From Histidinibacterium aquaticum (GTDB lineage Bacteria > Pseudomonadota > Alphaproteobacteria > Rhodobacterales > Rhodobacteraceae), in contig NZ_VYQE01000004.1 of NCBI RefSeq assembly GCF_008710275.1, positions 62,001-126,000 on the forward strand: DNA of 64,000 nt, given 5' to 3'. The position numbers were made by a program, and so were the translations under genes. Numbering within the stretch: position 1 is the first letter of the stretch; every line of letters starts with the position of its first letter. Positions 15,758 through 26,930 of this stretch are shown here, one piece after another. The notes beneath the pieces were generated by a model, which saw nothing but the letters and a program-made list of their open reading frames with translations, had not been told where the DNA came from and searched no databases.

Positions 15758-15802
15758 TCGCCTCCCGTTTCGACCGAATTCAACAACTCCACGGAGCCGA
15801 CA

Positions 15803-16636
15803 ATGACCGCCCGCACATTTGCCCTCGTCGTTTTCGATAAACTCGAAGCGAAATGGCTGATCGAGAAGACCTGCGAACTTGCCTTGGCTTTCGATGCTCA
15901 TCTCATCGCGCTTCATCCCTATTCGCCCGTCATCTTCTACGAGGGAACCGGATATACACCTGCTGTCTTCACGACCCTCCAGAAATGGGAAGAAGAGGAA
16001 TCCCGTGAAATCAAGTCGGTATTCGACGAGGAGACCCGCAGGAACGACATCCGGGCCGAGTTTCGCGCCCAGGAGACGCTGCACGGCAACGAGCCGTTTC
16101 TGCTGTCCGGAGCCAGGGGGGCCGATCTTGTCATCATGGGCAGCAACACCACGGGCAAGCGGTCCTCGGATGACGAGAGCCTCGCCGAACGCGTGATCCG
16201 GCAGGTCGGCAGGCCCGTTCTGATCCTCTCTCCCGACATGGACCTCGGCGGACCGTTCAGCCGGATCGCGGTCGGGTGGAGCGAGACCCGCGAGGCCACC
16301 CGCGCGGCTCACGACGCGCTCGACTTCGCGAAACCCGGTGCGGACGTGAACCTGATCGGGCTGGTCGCACGGGCGAGTGACGAGATGCCCGGGTTCGACA
16401 GCCGTCACGACTTCGCCGCCGCGCTGGACCGCCGCGGCTTCCGCGCAACCACCACCGACCGGTCCGCCCCGGCCGGTAGCCGGGGCGCGGAGCTGATCCA
16501 GGCCGCGAACGAGCTGAATTCCGACCTGCTCGTCGCCGGCGCCTTCGGACACTCGCGCTTCTACGATTTCATGATCGGCGCCGTGACGAGCCATCTCCTC
16601 AAGAGCCCCGGCGTCCCGGTTCTTCTTTCGCGGTAA
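15803..16636 (+). CDS. Universal stress protein, two-domain
   Basis: The 277-residue protein has a divergent first Usp half (TFALVVFDKLEAKWLIEK, later ADLVIMGSNTTGKRSSDD). The second half starts RIAVGWSETREATRAAHDAL and ends LLVAGAFGHSRFYDFMIG, the nucleotide-binding signature. A GGAGCC element precedes the ATG. No FNR-type box lies in the 74-bp gap upstream, so it may be read through from box 12. It converges on the DUF883 gene; a terminator between them serves the other strand. Its role is inferred from family only. Confidence 0.88.
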   Translation: MTARTFALVVFDKLEAKWLIEKTCELALAFDAHLIALHPYSPVIFYEGTGYTPAVFTTLQKWEEEESREIKSVFDEETRRNDIRAEFRAQETLHGNEPFLLSGARGADLVIMGSNTTGKRSSDDESLAERVIRQVGRPVLILSPDMDLGGPFSRIAVGWSETREATRAAHDALDFAKPGADVNLIGLVARASDEMPGFDSRHDFAAALDRRGFRATTTDRSAPAGSRGAELIQAANELNSDLLVAGAFGHSRFYDFMIGAVTSHLLKSPGVPVLLSR

Positions 16637-16689
16637 CGACAGCGTGGTGGGTCGCTGGGCCCGGCCCGAATGCCGATGCGGCTTCAGAC

Positions 16690-16726
16690 AAAAAAGGCGC
16701 TCCGACCCCGGTGGGGAGGAGCGCTT
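16690..16726 (-). terminator. Rho-independent terminator for the DUF883 gene
   Basis: Read on the minus strand, GCGCTCC and GGAGCGC form a stem with an inner CCCC/GGGG pairing, followed by a run of six T. The stem could also slow readthrough from the plus strand. Confidence 0.8.
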
Positions 16727-16782
16727 CAGTTGGGAGAAACAGGTAACGGGGAGTCGAGCCGGACGACCTTGTTGATCGGCGC

Positions 16783-17121
16783 TCAGTGAGGCCGGCGCAG
16801 GATCATTCCGAGCACCAGCCCGAAGCCCACCACGCCGAGCAATCCGCCGGCCCAGGCGCCGGGATGCTGCTTTACGCTCTGCTCGGCGTCCTTCTCCAGG
16901 GCCGCCAAGCGCCGCTCGATATCGTGCAGGACCTCCCGCCCCGAGCGAACGACCTTCGTCGACTCGGTCTCGATCTGGTGTCCCAGGTCGACGAGGCGCT
17001 TCTTCCCGAACTTCCTGAGTTCCCGGCCCAGCTCCTGCACCGCCCCGCGCAGCTCGTCGATTTCCTTCGTTGGCGTGCCGCGCGTGGCATCTTCCGCGGA
17101 TTTAACGAGATCTTCTGGCAT
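16783..17121 (-). CDS. DUF883/ElaB-YqjD-like membrane-anchored protein
   Basis: This 112-residue protein has a long charged helical region (residues about 15-85, heptad-like, rich in Glu, Lys and Arg). A C-terminal membrane anchor follows (WAGGLLGVVGFGLVLGMIL), ending RRPH. That is the plan of the ElaB/YqjD/YgaM family, inner-membrane anchored proteins linked to ribosome binding in stationary phase. It lies 63 bp after the BON gene on the same strand, so box 13 may drive both. The family call rests on architecture more than on clear signature residues. Confidence 0.65.
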   Translation of the reverse strand: MPEDLVKSAEDATRGTPTKEIDELRGAVQELGRELRKFGKKRLVDLGHQIETESTKVVRSGREVLHDIERRLAALEKDAEQSVKQHPGAWAGGLLGVVGFGLVLGMILRRPH

Positions 17122-17184
17122 CTGTTCTACTCCTTGCAGATCGGATGGCCGCGGACGGAGACGGGTCTCCGTCCGACCAGGCCG

Positions 17185-17835
17185 CTAGGCGCCGATAGAG
17201 ATGTGATCGACCACCATGGAGACGCCCGGAGCCGCCCAGGCCGCGCGTTCCGCCGCCTCGCGCTCGGCCCAGGTCCGAACCTTGCCGTCGAGCGTCACTT
17301 TCCGGTCGTCGACCTTGATCTGGATCCTCTTCGCCTCGAGTTCGGCGTCACGCCGCAGGGCGCCCTCGATCCGCTGGCGGACGTCGGAGGGGCTGATCGA
17401 CGGGGCGATCTCGATGAGGTTGGCGACGCTCTTGACGCCCATGAGGTCCTGAACCGCTTTCTCTGCGGCCTGGCGTTCGAAGTGCCAGCGGACCTTGCCG
17501 CTCAGCGTCAGCAACCCGTTCTCGACCTGGACCTGGATGGTGTCTTTCGGCACGGCGTTGTTCCACTTGAGCGAATTGACGGCGCGCTTGGCGATCTCGT
17601 CGTCCGCCGTCATGTGAGCGCCCGCCGGTCGAACCTCGATGTTCTCGGCGATGGCGCGGACGCCCTTCACGCGCTTCACGATGCTCTCGGCCTTTCGCTT
17701 CTGCGAGTAGGTCGGAACGTGTCCGGTCAGCGTCACGGTGCCGTTCTCGACCGCTACGCCGATATCCGCGGCGTCGATGCTCGGCTCGAATTCCAGCTCG
17801 TCCACGATATCCTGTCTGAGCTCTGTGTCCTTCAT
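17185..17835 (-). CDS. Protein with three BON domains
   Basis: The 216 residues contain three BON repeats at about 5-70, 75-145 and 150-215, each with a G-x-V-T/L-L-x-G core (NGTVTLTGHVPT, NGLLTLSGKVRW, DRKVTLDGKVRT). BON domains often bind phospholipid, as in OsmY, but no signal peptide is seen, so this copy is cytoplasmic. GGGAGGA precedes the ATG. FNR-type box 13 is centred 79 bp upstream, between this gene and the end of the ATPase gene. It probably heads a two-gene unit with the DUF883 protein. Confidence 0.9.
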   Translation of the reverse strand: MKDTELRQDIVDELEFEPSIDAADIGVAVENGTVTLTGHVPTYSQKRKAESIVKRVKGVRAIAENIEVRPAGAHMTADDEIAKRAVNSLKWNNAVPKDTIQVQVENGLLTLSGKVRWHFERQAAEKAVQDLMGVKSVANLIEIAPSISPSDVRQRIEGALRRDAELEAKRIQIKVDDRKVTLDGKVRTWAEREAAERAAWAAPGVSMVVDHISIGA

Positions 17836-17907
17836 GTTCGTGTCCTCCCGGAGACGGTTGATTCCCTTTCGGTGCGCTGAATCTGGTCTCGCGGGCGGTA
17901 GAGTTCA

Positions 17908-17921
17908 TTGACGGCAGACAA
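17908..17921 (-). promoter_or_regulatory. FNR-type box 13 (TTGACGGCAGACAA)
   Basis: One mismatch in the right half site. Its centre is 79 bp upstream of the BON gene. The ATPase gene ends 20 bp away on the same strand, so this gives the BON gene its own start point. Confidence 0.7.
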
Positions 17922-17941
17922 CGGTGTCCGCGCGGGTCGGG

Positions 17942-19861
17942 TCAGGACGCGGTGCCCCGCGCATGGCCCGACAGGCTGGCGGGTCGGTCGGGGACAGCCT
18001 CCTCCACGGAGCCCCGCGGCGCGATCCGCAAGGCACGCAGCGCGTTCAGGATCACGGCGACGTCGATGACCTCCTGCAGGAGCGCGCCCTGCACCGGCGT
18101 GAGATACCCCCAGGCGGCCGCGATCATGCCGAGAACCGAGAGCCCGATCCCGGCGACCACGCTCTCGACCGCGATCCGGCGCGCGCCCCGCGCGATCTCG
18201 ATCCCCGGCCCGAGCCGGTCGATCCGGTCGACCAGCAGGACCACGTCGGCGGCCTCGGCCGAGGCGGCGGAACCCCGCGCGCCCATGGCGACCCCCACGT
18301 CGGCCGCCGCCAGGGCGGGCGCGTCGTTCACCCCGTCGCCGACCATCATCACCGGGCCATGCTTGTGCTCGGTCAGGACGAGAAGCACCTTCTGGTCCGG
18401 CGTGAGACCGGCCCGCAACCCGTCGAGGCCGAGCCCCTCGGTGACCCGCTCCGCCACCTCGGCACGGTCGCCGGTGGCGAGCAGGATGCGCGAGATGCCC
18501 TCACGCCGCAGCCGATCGAGCATGACGCCCGCGCCATCGCGAAGCGGATCGGACATGACCAGATGCCCGGCCATCCGCCCGTCGACCGCAACGCCGACCA
18601 GGACCGATCCTGCGACCAGGGCGGGGTGCGCCCCCTGCGGCGCACTGACCCGGGCCGCGACGAAGCCGTCTCCACCGACGACGACTTCGCGTCCCTCCAC
18701 CCGGCCCAGGACCCCCTCGCCGGGGATCTCCGTCACCTCCGACGGCACCGGCAGAGTGAGGCCGCGCTCCGTGGCGGCGGCGACGATGGCCTGGGCAACC
18801 GGATGCTTCGACGCCTGGTCGAGCGCGGCGGCAAGGCGCAGGAGCTCGTCCTCCGCGACGCCGTCCCGGCTGTCGATGCCAACGATCTCGGGGCGTCCCT
18901 CGGTCAGCGTGCCGGTCTTGTCGAGGATCAGCGTCCTGATCCGGGCCATCGACTCGAGCGGCCCGGCCCCCTTGATCAGAACCCCGAAATGCGCGGCCCG
19001 CGACAGTCCGGCCACCAGCGCCACCGGCACGGCCAGGATCAGCGGGCAGGGCGTGGCCACGACCAGCACGGCGACCGCCCGGATCGGGTCTCCGGTGAAG
19101 GCCCAGGCCGCGAAGGCAATGGCGACCGTCACGGCCAGAAAGCCCAGGGACCAGCGGTCGGCGAGGCGCGACATCGGCGCCTTGGAGGCCTGCGCCTCTT
19201 CCACCAAGCGGACGATCCCGGCATAGGTGCTGTCCTTGGCCTCGCGCGTCGCGGTCAGGTCGAAGGCTTCGCCCGCGTTGGTCGAGCCGCTCATGGCCTC
19301 CGCCCCCCGGCTCAGACGCACCGGCAGCGACTCTCCGGTCAGCGCCGAGGTGTCGACGAAGGCGGCCTCGGAGGCCACCGTCCCATCCACAGGCACCACG
19401 TCTCCCTGCCGGATCAGCAGCCGGTCTCCGGGCGAGATCGCGTCGAGCGGCACCTCCTCCAGCCCGCCATTGCGATGCCGTGTCGCTGTCCGAGGAACCC
19501 GCGACAGTAGGTCGTGCATCTCGCGCCGGGCACGGCCCTCGGCGAAGGCCTCGAGGAACGTCCCGCCGGAATACATCACGGCGACGATCGCCGCCGCCAG
19601 CGTCTCACCGAAGACCAGTGCCGCCGTCATGGAGAGCGCGGCGACGATATCCAGCCCAACCTCGCCGCGCCCGATGCTGCGCAGGATCTCCACGACCAGC
19701 GCAGCGAGCGCGGGGGCGACACCGGCGAACCAGACGATATCGGCCAACCCGGGCCGGTCGTTGAAAAGCAGGAGGAGGCCCGCGACGAGGCCGGTGGCGG
19801 CCAGTCCCAGGACGACCGTCTTCATCCGATCTGCGATGGTGGTCCTGTCCACGACGCTCAC
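17942..19861 (-). CDS. P1B-type heavy-metal ATPase
   Basis: The 639-residue pump has the actuator loop ALTGESLPV, phosphorylation site ILDKTGTLTEGRP, SKHPVAQAI (HP motif), and VGDGVNDAPALA. The metal-site motif in the sixth helix is ATPCPLILAVP, a TPC form rather than the CPC of copper and zinc pumps. No N-terminal heavy-metal domain is present, and the protein starts directly with membrane helices. The transported ion therefore cannot be read with certainty. Similar ATPases are frequent in FNR/Usp clusters. FNR-type box 14 is 122 bp upstream. It is located in the inner membrane. Confidence 0.9.
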   Translation of the reverse strand: MSVVDRTTIADRMKTVVLGLAATGLVAGLLLLFNDRPGLADIVWFAGVAPALAALVVEILRSIGRGEVGLDIVAALSMTAALVFGETLAAAIVAVMYSGGTFLEAFAEGRARREMHDLLSRVPRTATRHRNGGLEEVPLDAISPGDRLLIRQGDVVPVDGTVASEAAFVDTSALTGESLPVRLSRGAEAMSGSTNAGEAFDLTATREAKDSTYAGIVRLVEEAQASKAPMSRLADRWSLGFLAVTVAIAFAAWAFTGDPIRAVAVLVVATPCPLILAVPVALVAGLSRAAHFGVLIKGAGPLESMARIRTLILDKTGTLTEGRPEIVGIDSRDGVAEDELLRLAAALDQASKHPVAQAIVAAATERGLTLPVPSEVTEIPGEGVLGRVEGREVVVGGDGFVAARVSAPQGAHPALVAGSVLVGVAVDGRMAGHLVMSDPLRDGAGVMLDRLRREGISRILLATGDRAEVAERVTEGLGLDGLRAGLTPDQKVLLVLTEHKHGPVMMVGDGVNDAPALAAADVGVAMGARGSAASAEAADVVLLVDRIDRLGPGIEIARGARRIAVESVVAGIGLSVLGMIAAAWGYLTPVQGALLQEVIDVAVILNALRALRIAPRGSVEEAVPDRPASLSGHARGTAS

Positions 19862-19976
19862 CTCTCCCCTGGGCGGGGCGAGTCACTTGCCAGCCTTAGG
19901 GATGTCCGGCCCTGCGCCCCATCTTCCGCCATGCATCATCGCACGAACCTGCGACCAGGCAACGGCTCTCCTGTTG

Positions 19977-19990
19977 ATGACCGCCGTCAA
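19977..19990. promoter_or_regulatory. FNR-type box 14 (ATGACCGCCGTCAA)
   Basis: One mismatch in the left half. It lies in the divergent gap, 122 bp from the ATPase start and 98 bp from the exported protein start, so it could control either or both. Confidence 0.65.
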
Positions 19991-20081
19991 TGCGATCTCC
20001 GGGAGCCCGACGTAATCAGCCAGCGGCGCGCTTTCCGAACCGCGCGGCATTTCTGAACCCATTCAATTCGAGGACATTCTC

Positions 20082-20408
20082 ATGCGCACGCTTTCCATTC
20101 TTGCACTCGGCCTGTGCCTCAGCGCCGGTACGGCTCGGGCCGAAAGCTATTTCGTCTGCCTGGAGCCCTTCGAGACCGGCAGCGCGGTTTCGCTCGGCAC
20201 GGTCGTGTCCGAAGGAGACGGGGTCATCGAGCTCTACGACTTCCACGCCGGCGAGATGGGCGAGATGCTCGCCGAAGTTCCCGTCCACGCCGGCGCGAAC
20301 CGGGTCCGCGCCCATTCCATGCAAGAGATCAACGATGATCTCTTCGCCCGGCTCGTGGTCGACGGCGAGGTCGTGGCCACGCACATCTACCGGGCCTGCG
20401 ACGATTGA
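20082..20408 (+). CDS. Small exported protein of unknown function
   Basis: A 108-residue protein with a clear signal peptide (MRTLSILALGLCLSAGTARA) and a mature part of about 88 residues. The mature part has two cysteines, one near each end (FVCLEPF and RACDD), that could form a disulfide. GAGGAC precedes the ATG. No domain is recognised. It lies downstream of FNR-type box 14 and 80 bp before a small membrane protein on the same strand, so the two may be cotranscribed. Confidence 0.75.
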   Translation: MRTLSILALGLCLSAGTARAESYFVCLEPFETGSAVSLGTVVSEGDGVIELYDFHAGEMGEMLAEVPVHAGANRVRAHSMQEINDDLFARLVVDGEVVATHIYRACDD

Positions 20409-20488
20409 CGTCCGGCCCGCGTCCGGGCCCGATCCCGGGCGCGGGCTGGAAACCCCACCCTGTCGGACAACTATCAGAGGACCTGGAT

Positions 20489-20674
20489 ATGGCGAGCGAT
20501 CGGATCAGGATTGAACAGCACAGCGGAGTCGGCCTCGTCTGGTTCGCCGCCTGGCTCTTCACCATCGGCTACCTGGACCTGTCCTTCTGGCGGGGCGCGC
20601 TCGCGATCCTCATCTGGCCCTACGACATCGGGACCGCCCTTGCGGCCGCGACCCCCGTCGGCGGCGGTTCCTGA
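20489..20674 (+). CDS. Small membrane protein, 61 residues
   Basis: It starts MASDRIRIEQHSG and then has a hydrophobic stretch (VWFAAWLFTIGYLDLSFW, then ALAILIWPYDIG), enough for one or two membrane helices. The ATG at 20489 is chosen because GAGGA precedes it. A longer frame from 20405 lacks a ribosome site. Similar IGYL-SFW proteins occur in Rhodobacteraceae, but no function is known to me. A strong hairpin follows the stop. Confidence 0.65.
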   Translation: MASDRIRIEQHSGVGLVWFAAWLFTIGYLDLSFWRGALAILIWPYDIGTALAAATPVGGGS

Positions 20675-20682
20675 AGAAGGCT

Positions 20683-20707
20683 CCGGGTCGACCGGCGGTC
20701 GACCCGG
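20683..20707. terminator. Bidirectional hairpin between convergent genes
   Basis: CCGGGTCGACC pairs perfectly with GGTCGACCCGG around GGC. It sits between the small membrane gene and the end of gyrB. There is no T-run on either side. Confidence 0.6.
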
Positions 20708-20736
20708 TAATGCGCTTTGGCCGGGGCCCCAAGCCC

Positions 20737-24328
<3,592 letters not shown>

Positions 24329-24352
24329 GGAGGGTCTCCGATCAGGGCCGGA

Positions 24353-24485
24353 AAAGGCGCTTCGAAGCGCCTTTCCAAGCGATTTCGAAATCGCTTGGCG
24401 CCGCCGAGGGCGGCGCTCCAGCGATCTTATCCGCGACGCCCGCACGCGGATAGTCGGTTCCGCGGCGGCTCCGCGATCTAGAACC
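24353..24485. repeat. Cluster of five consecutive inverted repeats
   Basis: The gap between recF and the VOC gene is almost entirely palindromic. It holds a perfect 22-bp palindrome (24353-24374, centre TTCGAA), a perfect 24-bp palindrome (24375-24398, also centre TTCGAA), a GCGCCGCC/GGCGGCGC hairpin (24398-24416), TATCCGCG/CGCGGATA (24428-24452), and a nested GGTTC...GAACC hairpin (24456-24485). It resembles a composite of REP-like elements. No transposase is nearby. Confidence 0.8.
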
Positions 24486-24503
24486 GCGTCAGGACGGCCT
24501 CGC

Positions 24504-25604
24504 TCATCTCCGGGCGACCTCGCTCACGCCGCCACTCTCGGTCACCTCGATCCGCTGGGCGCGCGCCCCGAGCTCTTCGAAGAGCTCGGGCCCGGTCCCG
24601 GTCATCCAGGCCTGGGTGCCGAGAGCCGCGATCTCGTCGTAGAGCGCCGCGCGGCGGCCCGCGTCGAGATGAGCCGAGACCTCGTCCAGCAACAGCAACG
24701 GCGGCGCGCCGATCCGATCCGCAAGGGCCCGGGCATTGGCGAGGATCAGCGAGACAAGCAGGGCCTTCTGCTCACCCGTGGAGCAGTCCTTCGCGGGTAC
24801 GTCCTTGGCGGCATAGATCGCGGAGAGGTCGGTCCGATGCGGCCCCGTCAGCGTCCGGCCGGCGGCCATGTCGCGGCCCCGGCCCTCGGCGAAGCCCTCC
24901 TTCAGATCGGCCTCGGTTCCGGGCAAGGGCCCCTCGCTCTGCTCAAGCGCGAGCGTGGCCGTCGGGAAGGCGGTCTCGGCGCCCTCCTGGGCTTCGCTCA
25001 GGGCCCGCAGCGTGTCGAGCCTGGCGGCATGGATGCGCGCCCCGGCCGCCGCCATCCGTGCCTCCAGCACGCCGTACCAGTGCGGGTCGCGGATCTCGTG
25101 CTTCAGCAGACGGTTCCTTTCGCGCATCGCCTTCTCGTAGTCGAGCGTGACCTGTGCGTGGTCCGGATCGAAACTCAGCACCGCCCGGTCGAGGAAGCGA
25201 CGCCGCCCCTCCGCACCTTCGATCCAGAGCCGATCCATGGAGGGAATGAGCCAGAGGACCCGCACGATCCGCCCCAGGGCGATCTGGGGGGCGGTCTTGC
25301 CGTCGATCCGCACGGCGCGTGCGGCGCCGCCCTCGGACCAGGTCTCGATCTCGTGCGGTCGTTCCGCGGCGATCTCCGCCGTCACCTTCCACCCCAGCGC
25401 CTCTGGCCGCCGGGTCATTTCCTCGGCACTCGCCCGGCGCAGCCCGCGGCCGGGAGAGAGGATCGATACCGCTTCCAGGAGGTTCGTCTTGCCGGCGCCG
25501 TTCGGCCCGAAGATGGCCACCGGCCGCGGATCGACCTCCAGCGCGGCACGCTTGTGACTGCGGAAGTGCGAGAGCGCGAGCGAGGTGACGGCGAGTCGGG
25601 ACAT
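24504..25604 (-). CDS. recF: DNA replication and repair protein RecF
   Basis: The 366-residue SMC-like ATPase has Walker A FGPNGAGKTN near residue 32, signature STGEQKALLVSLI and Walker B LLLLDEVSAHLDAGRR. RecF loads RecA at single-strand gaps with RecO and RecR. Length matches the family. It follows dnaN by 85 bp on the same strand, the conserved order. The expected next gene, gyrB, is displaced by a palindrome cluster, a VOC gene and a LysE gene. Confidence 0.97.
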   Translation of the reverse strand: MSRLAVTSLALSHFRSHKRAALEVDPRPVAIFGPNGAGKTNLLEAVSILSPGRGLRRASAEEMTRRPEALGWKVTAEIAAERPHEIETWSEGGAARAVRIDGKTAPQIALGRIVRVLWLIPSMDRLWIEGAEGRRRFLDRAVLSFDPDHAQVTLDYEKAMRERNRLLKHEIRDPHWYGVLEARMAAAGARIHAARLDTLRALSEAQEGAETAFPTATLALEQSEGPLPGTEADLKEGFAEGRGRDMAAGRTLTGPHRTDLSAIYAAKDVPAKDCSTGEQKALLVSLILANARALADRIGAPPLLLLDEVSAHLDAGRRAALYDEIAALGTQAWMTGTGPELFEELGARAQRIEVTESGGVSEVARR

Positions 25605-25689
25605 AATGGTTAGCGCCGCGAGGCTACTTCTGGGTTTCCCTTTCGCGTCAATGCCTTGACCAGGTGTCCAAACTTTGACGCCCCGCGGG

Positions 25690-26808
25690 TCACACCCGCA
25701 TCGGCATCACGACATAGACCGCCGAGGTATCGTCCCCCTCGCGCATCAGCGTCGGGTCCCCGGAGGAATTGAAGAGGAAGATCGCGTTCTCGCGGTCCAC
25801 CTGGCTCGCGATCTCGAGCAGGTACTTTGCGTTGAACCCGATCTCCAGCTTCTCGTCCGCGTAGGCCACCGCGAGCTCCTCCTCGGCCGCGCCCGCATCC
25901 GGGGCGTTGACCGAGAGGACCAGCCGATCCTCGTCGAGGCTCATCTTCACGGCCCGACTCCGCTCGGACGACACCGTCGCGACCCGGTCCACCGCCTTGG
26001 CGAAGTCCGAGGCGTCGACCTCCAGCCGCCGCGTGTTGCCGCTCGGGATGACCCGGCTGTAGTCCGGGAAGGTCCCGTCGATGACCTTCGAGGTCAGGGT
26101 GATGTCCGGCGTCGCGAAGCGGACCTTGGTCTCGCTGACCGAAACGGCGATCTCCGCCTCGTCGTCGTCCAGGAGCTTGCGCAGCTCGCCGACCGTCTTG
26201 CGCGGCACGATCACGCCCGGCATCTCCTCGGCGCCCGCCGGGAGTTCCGCGTCGATCCGCGCGAGCCGGTGTCCGTCCGTGGCCACGCAGCGCAGCATCC
26301 GCCCGCCGTCGCCGTCGGCGACGTGCATGTAGACGCCGTTCAGGTAGTAGCGCGTCTCCTCGGTCGAGATCGCGAACTTCGACTTGTCGAAGAGCCGCCG
26401 CAGGACAGGGGCCTTGGCGGTGAAGTTGGTCGCGTACTCCGAAGAGGCCATGACCGGGAAATCCTCGCGCGGCAGCGTGGCCAGCTGGAAGTTCGAGCGA
26501 CCCGCCGTGATCGTCAGGCGGCCGGACTGTCCGTCCTCGGAAAGGGTGACCAGCGCCCCGTCCGGCAGCTTGCGGACGATCTCGTTCAGCGTCACCGCGG
26601 CGACCGTCGTCGCACCGGCCCGTTCCACCTGCGCCGGCGCGCGGTCGACGACCTCGATGTCGAGGTCGGTGGCGCGGAACTGCACCCCGTCACCCTCGGC
26701 CTCGATCAGGACGTTGGCCAGGATCGGGATCGTGTTCCGCCGCTCGACGACCGATTGCGCCTGGGCGACGGCCTTGAGCAGAACCGCCCGTTCGATGGAG
26801 AATTTCAT
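25690..26808 (-). CDS. dnaN: DNA polymerase III beta sliding clamp
   Basis: The 372-residue protein begins MKFSIERAVLLKAVAQAQSVVERRNTIPILANV (short form MKFSIERAVLLKAVAQ) and ends in TSAVYVVMPMRV, with the family C-terminal MPMR. It has three repeated clamp domains of about 120 residues each and forms the dimeric ring that holds polymerase III on DNA. It lies 122 bp after dnaA on the same strand, the usual order. Nothing odd is seen. Confidence 0.98.
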   Translation of the reverse strand: MKFSIERAVLLKAVAQAQSVVERRNTIPILANVLIEAEGDGVQFRATDLDIEVVDRAPAQVERAGATTVAAVTLNEIVRKLPDGALVTLSEDGQSGRLTITAGRSNFQLATLPREDFPVMASSEYATNFTAKAPVLRRLFDKSKFAISTEETRYYLNGVYMHVADGDGGRMLRCVATDGHRLARIDAELPAGAEEMPGVIVPRKTVGELRKLLDDDEAEIAVSVSETKVRFATPDITLTSKVIDGTFPDYSRVIPSGNTRRLEVDASDFAKAVDRVATVSSERSRAVKMSLDEDRLVLSVNAPDAGAAEEELAVAYADEKLEIGFNAKYLLEIASQVDRENAIFLFNSSGDPTLMREGDDTSAVYVVMPMRV

Positions 26809-26930
26809 GTCCCTCGCTCCGTCCTGTCAGGCCCTTTTTTCCGGACGGTCAAGCTACATGCTTCCCTTCCCGGAACAAGCCGTTTCCAGACACTCAGCCC
26901 GAGTGTTGCACCACGGTCAAGCGGCGCCGA

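Noticed and set aside
17924-19510. 528-residue plus-strand frame over the P-type ATPase
   Set aside because: Shadow frame; the ATPase has all catalytic motifs on the other strand.
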